Below are positions 50,840 through 58,495 of a stretch of 64,000 nt of DNA, piece after piece. How positions within the stretch are numbered: the stretch's first letter is position 1; every line of letters starts with the position of its first letter. The translations under genes were made by a program, and so were the position numbers. Origin of the DNA: CAVSCD01 sp963726335 (GTDB taxonomy: Bacteria; Acidobacteriota; Aminicenantia; Aminicenantales; UBA8522); assembly GCA_963726335.1 (NCBI GenBank), contig CAVSCD010000012.1, forward strand, positions 744,001 through 808,000. The letters are read 5' to 3'. The notes beneath the pieces were generated by a model that saw only the letters and a program-made list of their open reading frames with translations, did not search any database and was not told the DNA's origin.

Positions 50840-51565
50840 ATGGTGCATCAGGTAAGGTATTCGAAGATCGCCGTTCTCGCCGCCCTCGTCATGCTCACGA
50901 CTGCCGGGCTGGTTGCGGCGCAGGAATCGGGCCAGCAGGCGGCTCCCGCCGCCCAGCCGGAATTCGCAGGGGTCGTAAAAGCGGCTGTGGGCAAGTATTT
51001 TTACCTGCCGACCGCCAAAGGATACGACATCGTCGTCCAGGGGCAGATCGAGGGGAAAGACGCGAGCTCCCTGGCGGGAAAAGAGATCTTCCTTAAAGGT
51101 GAGGCTCTCAAGGACGAGCCTTCGCTCCTCGTCGCCGATACCATCGCCATCAACGAGGGCGGCGCCTCCCGGAACATCTTTACGAGGGCTGAGGAAGTCA
51201 AGGTCGACGACTACGTCGGCGCGGCCGCGCGGGCGACCTTTGCCCAGCTCAAGATCACGAGCGCCGACAAGGCGGCCGATTGGGAAGGCAAGGGCAAGGG
51301 CAAGGTCTACGGCCGCCTGATCACCGCGAAATCGCCGGCCGGTCAAGAAACCTACACCATCTCCGTTCTGGATGAGAAGGGCAAGGAGGTCGGGAAAATC
51401 ATCGTCGACGGCGTGACCGACTTCGGCAAGTACTACATCACCAAGCTTCACCTGTTCGACAGGTTCTGGCTGTATCTCAACATCAAGGATACCGTGGACG
51501 CGAAGGTCCGCCGCAAGACCCGCGAGCTCTTCCACGCCGACCTGGCGTTCGCCGGGCTGTATTAG
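50840..51565 (+). CDS. Secreted protein of unknown function
   Basis: This 241-residue protein has a signal peptide (about residues 1-27, VLAALVMLTTAGLVAAQ). The mature part begins with a Gln/Ala-rich linker and then has strand-rich segments such as FAGVVKAAVGKYFYLPTAKGYDIVVQG and GKEIFLKGEAL, an OB-fold-like pattern. I recognise no family. The ATG at 50840 was chosen because TTGGAGG lies directly upstream of it; the longer in-frame start at 50825 lies inside that ribosome site. The stop TAG (51563-51565) is formed by the left terminal repeat of R1 copy 2. Confidence 0.72.
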   Translation: MVHQVRYSKIAVLAALVMLTTAGLVAAQESGQQAAPAAQPEFAGVVKAAVGKYFYLPTAKGYDIVVQGQIEGKDASSLAGKEIFLKGEALKDEPSLLVADTIAINEGGASRNIFTRAEEVKVDDYVGAAARATFAQLKITSADKAADWEGKGKGKVYGRLITAKSPAGQETYTISVLDEKGKEVGKIIVDGVTDFGKYYITKLHLFDRFWLYLNIKDTVDAKVRRKTRELFHADLAFAGLY

Positions 51566-51752
51566 CCTGACCTATTCATAAAAACGCCTCGTTTTTGCTC
51601 TATCTTTTTTTAGCAAGGCGTTTTTACCCTCTGGGCGAGCCGATCCTGCCCCATCTGCTTCGTACTCGGGGTTCGCAGTACTAAAGAGTACGGCTTTGCC
51701 CCTCGAGCCTCGCATCTGGGGGCCGCCTCGACTCGTGAATAATTCAGGCTAA
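51562..51752 (+). repeat. R1 element, copy 2: 191-bp inverted-repeat-bounded intergenic element
   Basis: The left end TTAGCCTGACCTATTCA and the right end read backwards, TTAGCCTGAATTATTCA, differ at two positions only. A perfect AAAAACGCCT (51580-51589)...AGGCGTTTTT (51616-51625) hairpin acts like a bidirectional terminator. A GTAC...GTAC hairpin lies at about 51677-51692. It fills the convergent gap, and the stops of both genes (TAG at 51563-51565 and, on minus, TAG at 51751-51749) lie in its ends. It aligns end to end with 17314-17505. Confidence 0.88.
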
Positions 51753-54718
51753 GAAGGTTTCCGGACGACGGTCTGGTTGATCGCCGGCGCCGTGGCCGGA
51801 TAGACGACGACGTCTTCTCCGGCCCTGATCCTGACATAGTATTCGATATCCCGCCCCGTCTCGGGGCAAGTCACTTCATAGACTCCCCGGTCCCTCTTTT
51901 TAAGGTCCACCGCCTGATACTCGCCCGCGCCCAGCGGCCGCCAGTACAAAGACGCTTCGGAGGCGGGCTCTCCGGCGAGGATGATGACCCGCAGGGTCAG
52001 CGCCTCCCCCTCGGCGAGCAGGGTCCGCGCCGCCGGGACGATGATCCTCGGCCGGCCTTGATAGCCCCGCGATGGCTGCGCCGCGGACGGCAGCTCGCGC
52101 CCCATGAGCGTGCGGAGCTCTTCGTTCGGCTTAAGGATGATGCCGGGGATCAGGTGCTGTTCCCAGTTGGCGACAGTGCCCAGCTCGCCGGGATTGCTGA
52201 CCGTTGCCAGGAGATGGCCGTAGATGGACTCGAGGCAGGCGACCAGGCGCTCGCGGATCGGGACGAGCGTCGACTCCGCCAGTGAGATCTTTGACGCCGC
52301 CTTCCCCGGTGTTCGGAGCGCCGCGACGGCCATGTCATATTCGCCCCACAAGCACTCCAGGCGGGCCGTTTCCCGCATGTACAGGAAAGTGCTCAGCCAG
52401 TAGGCGAACCTCTCCTTGTTGCCGTCTCCCGTCACGCGGGGTTGCAGCGCCGCCAGTTCCGCCACGAAACCAAAATCTTTGGCGGCTTCCTCCCATGGGC
52501 GGGGGTCGGGTTTGAGACCTCCGGGACCGTTGGCCCAGACACTGACTTGGGGGAGCCGGCCGTCGATCCTGGCGAACACGGCCGCCGCCATCGGTCCGGC
52601 CTCCTCACCGAACTCGCTCGCCGCCCAGTCGGCGTAGAAATCGTCGATGGGCGCGAACCGGGTCGTCTCCGGCCAATCGGGTTCGTAATCTTCCAGTCGC
52701 GGGCCGCCGCAGTTGATCTTCCTCGCAAAATCTTGTCCTCGGACCATGATCCCGGCGATGGCCGGGTAATGGATCCTGTCCGCAAAATCCAAGGACAGCG
52801 TTCCATCGGTGACCTCAATATCCGCGAAACGGAGTTCCAGAGGTCGGAGCATCCCGGCCCGGGCGAAGATATCGAGCTTCTCGATGACCCGTTTTCCCTG
52901 GAGAGAGACGTCGAAAACCCGTCGCCCCTTCTCTTTCATTTCCCCTTCGATGAACTGGAGGTCCACCCGGTAGCGGCCGTTGGGAACGGTCAGGCGATAC
53001 CCGTAAACGCGGTCGCGGTAATCGAGGTAAACCGCCCGGGCCGCCTCGCCGCTGACCGGACTGCCGGCGGCGGAGGCGAAAACGCCGTTGATCGGCCCCT
53101 CGGCCTGTGCGGAGGCGAAGGCGGGCTGGGCCCACGGTTTCTGGTTCCAGGCGGCCCGGGCCAAGGCGGAGACGGTGGGGCCCAGGACCCGTGTCCGCCA
53201 ATGGATGCCCAGCAGCCCGTCGCAACCGTAGGTGAGCGCATCCATGGCGTCTTTCCGCATCCGGCCGGCCCAGAGCTGGGGCGATGTGAGCGCGGGGTCG
53301 TCCTCGATCCAGGGGATGGCCCATTTCGACCGGTCCCCGATCCGGCCAAACACGGGGTCGACCGGCGCCTTGCCGACTTCCCTGTTGATGCAGCTTACGG
53401 CCAGGTTCTTGGGCAGCTCCCGGTCGAAAAGCGTCCGGTCGCTGGGCGGCCCGAGGACCCAGCCGCAGGTGGCCATGGAGAACGGCGCGCCGGCTTCCGC
53501 GGCCGCCGCGATGGCCGTCCGGGCGTCCCCGATCACCGCCTCGACCTGGGCTTCGGAGGCATCGCTCCAGGTCCAGTTCTCGTCCGTCCAGAGCCAGTAA
53601 TAGTCAAGCGGGTATGTCGTCTTGATGCGCTCGAACATTCCCCGGTACAATTCGGCGACCGTTCCCGGATCGCCGGGGTCCTTCCCCTGCTCGATCAGCC
53701 TCTTCTTGACCGGGTCGGGGATCGTGAGCGGCATTTCGGTGCCGACGCAGGACTTGACGCCCAGGCCGCGGCCGAAAGAGAAGGCGTCCCGGAGCAGGTT
53801 CCCCGTCCGCCGAAAGAGCTCGTTCATATCAGCGGGAGTTTTCGGTTCGGGGGCGAAGCCCGTCATGACCTCCGCTCCGTAATCATCCCGGTCGAAGAGC
53901 TCGGCCGCCCCGTAATGAAAACCCGAGGTTTTGGCCGGTTCGTAACCCCAGTTTCCCCGCAGCGTGTTCTGATAGCTCGACGGGTAGCTGAATTCGGGCA
54001 GCCCGTTCTCGCCGGCGTCGCCCGGCTGGCCGATCCAGACGGTCGGCTCGGCGTTCGGCCGGCTTTCGGGGTAGGTGTGCAAGCCGAAGAAGTTCATCCG
54101 CAGCTTGGGCAGCTGGGCGATGACCGCCAGATAATCCTCCCGGCTCCACCAGTCGGGGCCCTCCGGGAAATCATGGAACGGATGGATGCCGCGGAGCCGG
54201 AAAAGCGGCTTTCCCAGCTCGTCGACGTCCGGCAGTGAGGCCGGGAGACGTTTGTCCGGTACGACGTCGCCGTGCAGGTAAAAGCGGACTCCCAGGCTCT
54301 CGACGAAGCGGTAAGCCCCGTAGAGGATCCCGGGCCCGTCCCCGCCGGCGACGAGGACAAGGTTCGAGCTGTCGCCGGGGATCGTTTTCAGAAGATATTC
54401 CTCGTCCCCGAGGCGGTCGATGTTGGCGATGATTTCGGGATCCGTACGTTCCGGCAGCTCGAGGCGGCCCTTGGCGAACACGGCGACGGTCGGCCGCCGT
54501 CCGACTTTGAGGCGGGCTGATTCTTCGATAGGGAAGAGCGACCCGGTACGCAGGTACAGGTAGCGCCGGATCTCCCGCGCGGCCAGTGTTTCAAGCGGCG
54601 AAGCGCTCTTCGGAGTGACGATCAGGAGATCGTTTTTGGCGTCCCGGCAACCCGCAAGCATCGAGCAGCTTGCGGCCACCGCGGCCAGAAATAGCGGCCA
54701 GCCGATCGTTTTTTTCAT
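51749..54718 (-). CDS. Large glycosidase-like lipoprotein with malectin-type domain
   Basis: This 989-residue lipoprotein (leader ending MLAGCRD) has an N-terminal domain like those of GH20/GH67/GH115 enzymes (residues 30-160, with LAAREIRRYLYLRTG and LYGAYRFVESLGVRFY). A TIM-barrel-like middle (160-510) contains YWLWTDENWTWSD and CDGLLGIHWRTRV. A malectin-type carbohydrate-binding domain follows (about 540-660, with YRLTVPNGRYRVDLQFIE). The C-terminus is helical plus an Ig-like part. Alpha-glucuronidase (GH67/GH115-like) activity is possible, but the catalytic acids cannot be assigned. It follows the URO-D-like gene with a 130-bp gap. AAGGAGG precedes the ATG. Confidence 0.78.
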   Translation of the reverse strand: MKKTIGWPLFLAAVAASCSMLAGCRDAKNDLLIVTPKSASPLETLAAREIRRYLYLRTGSLFPIEESARLKVGRRPTVAVFAKGRLELPERTDPEIIANIDRLGDEEYLLKTIPGDSSNLVLVAGGDGPGILYGAYRFVESLGVRFYLHGDVVPDKRLPASLPDVDELGKPLFRLRGIHPFHDFPEGPDWWSREDYLAVIAQLPKLRMNFFGLHTYPESRPNAEPTVWIGQPGDAGENGLPEFSYPSSYQNTLRGNWGYEPAKTSGFHYGAAELFDRDDYGAEVMTGFAPEPKTPADMNELFRRTGNLLRDAFSFGRGLGVKSCVGTEMPLTIPDPVKKRLIEQGKDPGDPGTVAELYRGMFERIKTTYPLDYYWLWTDENWTWSDASEAQVEAVIGDARTAIAAAAEAGAPFSMATCGWVLGPPSDRTLFDRELPKNLAVSCINREVGKAPVDPVFGRIGDRSKWAIPWIEDDPALTSPQLWAGRMRKDAMDALTYGCDGLLGIHWRTRVLGPTVSALARAAWNQKPWAQPAFASAQAEGPINGVFASAAGSPVSGEAARAVYLDYRDRVYGYRLTVPNGRYRVDLQFIEGEMKEKGRRVFDVSLQGKRVIEKLDIFARAGMLRPLELRFADIEVTDGTLSLDFADRIHYPAIAGIMVRGQDFARKINCGGPRLEDYEPDWPETTRFAPIDDFYADWAASEFGEEAGPMAAAVFARIDGRLPQVSVWANGPGGLKPDPRPWEEAAKDFGFVAELAALQPRVTGDGNKERFAYWLSTFLYMRETARLECLWGEYDMAVAALRTPGKAASKISLAESTLVPIRERLVACLESIYGHLLATVSNPGELGTVANWEQHLIPGIILKPNEELRTLMGRELPSAAQPSRGYQGRPRIIVPAARTLLAEGEALTLRVIILAGEPASEASLYWRPLGAGEYQAVDLKKRDRGVYEVTCPETGRDIEYYVRIRAGEDVVVYPATAPAINQTVVRKPS

Positions 54719-54848
54719 CAGGGCCTCCTTGATCCGTCGAGCTCAATCCTTACTCGCCGTTCCCAAGACTGACTTCCCTCGGAGTGCATTTCGAGACGAC
54801 TCGACCTAAAATGGCCGCTTCGCTCGCTCCCGGATCACCTCCGGGCCC

Positions 54849-56108
54849 TTAGGGCCGGCCGTTGAATTCCTTGACGGCGGCGAGCATGGCGACGATATTC
54901 CCGACCGGCGTGTTCCCCTGGATGTTGTGGATGGCGTTGAAGATAAAGCCGCCGCCCGGGGCCAGGATCTCCAGCCGCCGGAGGACCTGGGCGCGGACCT
55001 CCTCGGGCGTGCCGAAGGCGAAGGTCCGCTGAGTGTCCACGCCGCCGCCCCAGAAGACGAGCCGGCGTCCATACTTTTCCTTGAGCCGCGAGGGGTCCAT
55101 CCCCGCCGCCGTGACCTGGACCGGGTTCAGGATGTCAAAACCGCACTCGATGAAGGATTCGATGAGCGGGTCGACGGCGCCGCAGGAATGCTTGAAGGTC
55201 TTCCACGGCGTGTTCTTGTGGATCCAGTCGTTCATCTTTTTGTAGTAGGGGAAGAAGAGGCTGCGGAACGTCGCGACCGACAGGAATTGCGAGCTCTGCG
55301 AGCCGAAATCCGTGCCGCAGACGAAGACGACGTCCGCGAGGCCGTCGAGCACGGGCTTGATCTTCTCGAGGTTCCCGATGGCGAACTCGGTCTGCTTCTC
55401 GAAGATGCGATGGATATAGTCCTTTCGGGTGACGGTGGAGACATACCACTCCTCGACGTCCCGGATCCCCTTGGGATGCTTGAGGAAGGGTGCCGGGACG
55501 AGGGCGATATCCCCGAGTCCCAGGCCGCCGACGGTCACCGCGACCGCCCGGCCAGTGACCGCCGCCTTGCCGGTCTCGACCGCATAATATTCGAGGTCGG
55601 CCGCTGAGATCGGGCCAAATTCCTCGAGGTTATCCTGCGGATCGAGGCGGGACTCGTCGATCGGTTCCTGGCGGATGATCGAATCGAAAAAGAACCCGCC
55701 CTTGGGCAGCCGGCCGCTCGGCGGCACGGTCATGTCCCCTTGGGGATAGATCAGGAGGTCGCCGTTGGGCTCCCGGGTCGTCTTGAAGTGCTCGGAGACC
55801 AGCACCTCGAGGCCGTTATCGAGCCGCCAGGGCTTCCAGTTTTCGTTCCGGAACCCGAACAGAGTCTCAGGACCGGGAACGCCTTCGACGTCGATCCCCA
55901 TAGCTTTCTTTAGGTCTTCCTCGATAAGTCCCAGCATCTGGTAGGGTTCAAAGAGCTTCACCGGCCGTCTTTCGAGGCCGAAATAATCCCTGAGCGCGGC
56001 CACGGCCAGGATGTGGATCCCCGTGACGGCCGTGCCCCCGAAGTCGATGGGGACGGCGTCCGGCTGGCGGTGGTTCAGGCTGGCGATCACTCTCTCTTTT
56101 GACGTCAT
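54849..56108 (-). CDS. URO-D-family protein (methyltransferase-like), second paralogue
   Basis: This TIM-barrel protein has about 419 residues. It starts TSKERVIASLNHRQPDAVPIDFGG, the usual beginning of bacterial URO-D-like methyltransferase paralogues. It has the KHSCGAVDPLIESFIECG segment with the His-x-Cys zinc motif and a downstream Cys, then DILNPVQVTAAGMDP and VFWGGGVDTQ. This pattern is closer to MtaA/MtbA/CmuA than to HemE. The substrate is unknown. The ATG at 56108 has GGAGGAAAC before it and overlaps the TGA of a 54-codon upstream ORF. Association with a glycosidase-like gene and an MFS transporter suggests demethylation of sugar methyl ethers or similar, as inference. Confidence 0.85.
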   Translation of the reverse strand: MTSKERVIASLNHRQPDAVPIDFGGTAVTGIHILAVAALRDYFGLERRPVKLFEPYQMLGLIEEDLKKAMGIDVEGVPGPETLFGFRNENWKPWRLDNGLEVLVSEHFKTTREPNGDLLIYPQGDMTVPPSGRLPKGGFFFDSIIRQEPIDESRLDPQDNLEEFGPISAADLEYYAVETGKAAVTGRAVAVTVGGLGLGDIALVPAPFLKHPKGIRDVEEWYVSTVTRKDYIHRIFEKQTEFAIGNLEKIKPVLDGLADVVFVCGTDFGSQSSQFLSVATFRSLFFPYYKKMNDWIHKNTPWKTFKHSCGAVDPLIESFIECGFDILNPVQVTAAGMDPSRLKEKYGRRLVFWGGGVDTQRTFAFGTPEEVRAQVLRRLEILAPGGGFIFNAIHNIQGNTPVGNIVAMLAAVKEFNGRP

Positions 56109-56269
56109 GTTTCCTCCTCGGCTGTCGGCCACTTCTTGGCGGCGAGTCTCAACTTCATGGATTGCTTAGGCGGCGATTCGGCTTCAGCCGGCAAGCCAGA
56201 CGGCCGGCGCTGCGTCGCCGCCCGCGAGATCTCATCTTCGTCTGGCTCGAAGTTCATGTCTTTGGTCAT
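56105..56269 (-). CDS. Small ORF (54 aa) translationally coupled to the URO-D-like gene
   Basis: This short frame runs from ATG 56269 (or ATG 56257) and encodes an acidic start (NFEPDEDE) followed by a basic, Pro-rich stretch and KLRLAAKKWPT. Its TGA overlaps the ATG of the next gene as ATGA, the same coupling used throughout the window. That is the main evidence that it is translated. It has no signal peptide, membrane segment or known motif. A TTGACA lies at 56323-56318 with a poor -10 near 56300. It may be a small partner or a leader peptide. Confidence 0.5.
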   Translation of the reverse strand: MTKDMNFEPDEDEISRAATQRRPSGLPAEAESPPKQSMKLRLAAKKWPTAEEET

Positions 56270-56330
56270 CGTCGCCGTCCGGGCGGTTGTTCAATATTCT
56301 TAGATCTGGGCCGGGGTTGTCAAGCCGGAC

Positions 56331-56398
56331 CGGAGCGCCCGAACCGTCGTTGACGGGTGAGGCGCGCGGACGCACGGGGGCACGCCATGACAGGACCC
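56331..56398 (-). repeat. Intergenic repeat R3, copy E
   Basis: On the minus strand it reads GGTCCTGTCATGGCGTGCCC, then CGCGCCTCACCCGTCAACGAC and GGTTCGGGCGC. It matches 31970-32037 with few differences. Its first 20 bases also match the opening of R2. It lies in the divergent gap between the small ORF/URO-D operon and the MFS gene. Confidence 0.7.
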
Positions 56399-56420
56399 GC
56401 TGCCCTCGTCTTTCGGCTCC

Positions 56421-56449
56421 TTGACAGAGTCACGGTAATAACATAACTT
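56421..56449 (+). promoter_or_regulatory. Candidate promoter of the MFS transporter gene
   Basis: A perfect TTGACA (56421-56426), 17-bp spacer and TAACTT (56444-56449). The start would fall only a few bases before the ATG at 56459, so the mRNA would be nearly leaderless. Confidence 0.55.
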
Positions 56450-56458
56450 TTGGGGGCC

Positions 56459-57808
56459 ATGCGAGAGGCCGACAACAGGATTGCCGAACCCGCGCCGCGC
56501 CCGGGCGTCCTGCATCCTTCCGGGCCCGTCTTCCGGTTCATCAACCTCCTCTTCATTTCCTCCCTGTCGTTCGGCAGCTACTTCGCCTACGACATCATCG
56601 GGGCCATCGCGCCATCGCTTATCGCCGAACTCAAGGCCGCCCGCGCGACCGTGGGCACGATGAACACGATGTACAGCTTCGCCGCCATCCTGGTCGTCCT
56701 CTTCGGCGGCATGCTCATCGACCGGCTGGGCACGCGCAAGGCGAGCCTGATCTTCTCCAGCCTGGTCCTCCTCGGCGCCGTGATCGTCTGGCAGGCCAGG
56801 AGCATCCCGGTGATCTTTCTCGGCCGGTTCATCTTCGGCGCCGGCTCGGAGCCCCTCGTCGTCGCCCAGAGCGCGATGCTCGCCCGCTGGTTCAAGAACA
56901 AGGAGCTGGCCATGGCCTTCGGCATTCAGCTCACGGTCAGCCGCATCGGGAGTCTCTTCGCCTTCAACACGGGAGAGCTGTTCTCGAGCTACTTCGGAAG
57001 CTACCGTTACGCCCTGATGGCCGCCGCCGGCGCCTGCGCCCTTTCCCTGATCGGCAACATCTTTTATGTCATCATGGACCGCCGCGGGGAAAAGGCCCTC
57101 AACCTGAGGGACGAGAGCGTGAGCGAGAAGATCGTCTTCCGCGACATCAAGGAGTTCCGGCCGACATTCTGGTACGTGACGTTCCTGTGTTTCACGTTCT
57201 ACGCCGCCATCTTCCCCTTCCAGAGCCTGTCCACGGACTTCTTCGCGACCAAATGGGGGATCGCCTTGACGGCGCCGTCGAGCGGCGGTTTCCTGGCCCA
57301 GGTCTTCAGCAACCTCCTCCACATGTTCAGCACGGCCGGCGGCATAACGAGCATCATCATCTTCTCCTCGATGATCCTGGCGCCGTTTGCCGGGCGGCTG
57401 GTGGACAAGGTCGGGAGGCGCGCCACCTTCATGATCGCCGGCTCGCTCCTCATGATCCCCTGCCACCTCGCGATGGGCCTTACCCAAATCTACCCCGTCT
57501 ACCCGATGATCCTCCTGGGCTTCGCCTTCGTCCTGGTGCCGGCGGCGATGTGGCCGTCGGTGCCGCTCATCGTCCGGTCGGAGCGGGTGGGCACGGCCTT
57601 CGGGCTGATGACGGCCATCCAGAATGTCGGCTTGGGCCTGTTCCCGCTTCTCAACGGCCTTCTTCGGGACGCGACCGGATCCTATGTGGCGAGCCAGGCG
57701 ATGTTCGCGAGCCTGGGACTTGTCGGGTTCGTTTTCGCCCTGCTCCTCAAACGCGCCGACAAGCGGGAGGGGAGCGGCCTCGAAGTGCCCAACCGGCCGG
57801 CCGGCTGA
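56459..57808 (+). CDS. Major facilitator superfamily transporter
   Basis: This 449-residue protein has 12 predicted membrane helices in two halves separated by a cytoplasmic loop (about residues 205-230). The loop-2 signature is GGMLIDRLGTRKASL, repeated in the second half as AGRLVDKVGRRATF. The substrate is unknown; the family resembles organic anion or sugar permeases. The ATG at 56459 is used rather than the in-frame TTG at 56450. It is divergent from the URO-D/glycosidase operon, so it may import or export a related compound. It is followed by the HAD gene under its own promoter. Confidence 0.9.
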   Translation: MREADNRIAEPAPRPGVLHPSGPVFRFINLLFISSLSFGSYFAYDIIGAIAPSLIAELKAARATVGTMNTMYSFAAILVVLFGGMLIDRLGTRKASLIFSSLVLLGAVIVWQARSIPVIFLGRFIFGAGSEPLVVAQSAMLARWFKNKELAMAFGIQLTVSRIGSLFAFNTGELFSSYFGSYRYALMAAAGACALSLIGNIFYVIMDRRGEKALNLRDESVSEKIVFRDIKEFRPTFWYVTFLCFTFYAAIFPFQSLSTDFFATKWGIALTAPSSGGFLAQVFSNLLHMFSTAGGITSIIIFSSMILAPFAGRLVDKVGRRATFMIAGSLLMIPCHLAMGLTQIYPVYPMILLGFAFVLVPAAMWPSVPLIVRSERVGTAFGLMTAIQNVGLGLFPLLNGLLRDATGSYVASQAMFASLGLVGFVFALLLKRADKREGSGLEVPNRPAG

Positions 57809-57832
57809 TCCCGCCCGTTTGAGGACTGGCGT

Positions 57833-57861
57833 TTGCCCTGTGTCCGGGTTTCTGGTATAAA
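57833..57861 (+). promoter_or_regulatory. Promoter of the HAD hydrolase gene
   Basis: TTGCCC (57833-57838), 17-bp spacer and TATAAA (57856-57861) with extended TGG. The leader is about 22 nt with AAGGA before the ATG at 57890. Confidence 0.68.
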
Positions 57862-57889
57862 AGCCTGTTTAAAAAGCTAAGGATCCCCC

Positions 57890-58495
57890 ATGACCAGCGC
57901 TGTGATCTCCGACCTCGGCAACGTCATCCTCTGGTTCGACAACGAGGTCTTCTTCCGGAAGATGACCGCCCATTGCCGGCTGTCTGTCGACGAGATCCGC
58001 GAGATCGTGTGGAACAGCCCGGAGTTCGTCAAGCTTTTCGACCTGGGAAGCCTGGCCCCCCGCGAGATTTATGATCGGGTCACCGCCAAGCTCGGCGCCA
58101 AGGTCGGCTACGATGAGTTCATGGCCGCCTACGCCGATGTCTTCACGATCAACCCTCCGGTGTTCGAAACGATGAAGCGGCTCAGGGAGAAACACCGGCT
58201 CGTCCTGGTTTCGAACGTGGATGAGGTCCGGTTCAGGTTCATCAGGAAGAGGTTCCCCGAGCTCATGTTCTTCGATGATTACGTGCTGTCCTATGAGCTG
58301 AGGGTGATGAAGCCCGATGCCCGAATCTACCGCGTGGCGCTCGACAAGGCCCGGGCCGAGGCGGCCGAGTGCGTCTTCATCGACGACCTCGAGGAGAACA
58401 TCGAGGGGGCCGCGGCGCTCGGGATTCCCGGCGTCTTGTACCGGCCGGAAACCGACCTCGAGCGGGAGCTCCGGACTCTGGGGCTATCGTTCTGA
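57890..58495 (+). CDS. HAD-superfamily phosphatase (YihX-like)
   Basis: This 201-residue HAD-IA hydrolase has motif I SDLGNVI (nucleophile Asp8, with Gly replacing the usual second Asp as in YihX-type enzymes that use a backbone position). Motif II is LVLVSNVDE, motif III has the Lys in VMKPDARIY, and motif IV is VFIDDLEENI. A small helical cap lies between about residues 15 and 90. YihX-type proteins dephosphorylate sugar phosphates such as glucose-1-phosphate. The gene has its own promoter, and its end overlaps the end of the RND transporter gene by 12 bp (convergent). Confidence 0.9.
   Translation: MTSAVISDLGNVILWFDNEVFFRKMTAHCRLSVDEIREIVWNSPEFVKLFDLGSLAPREIYDRVTAKLGAKVGYDEFMAAYADVFTINPPVFETMKRLREKHRLVLVSNVDEVRFRFIRKRFPELMFFDDYVLSYELRVMKPDARIYRVALDKARAEAAECVFIDDLEENIEGAAALGIPGVLYRPETDLERELRTLGLSF

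Noticed and set aside
13212..56398. R2/R3 repeats as a CRISPR array or as IS ends
   Set aside because: They are single dispersed copies with variable loops rather than tandem repeats with spacers, and no transposase or cas gene is in the window.
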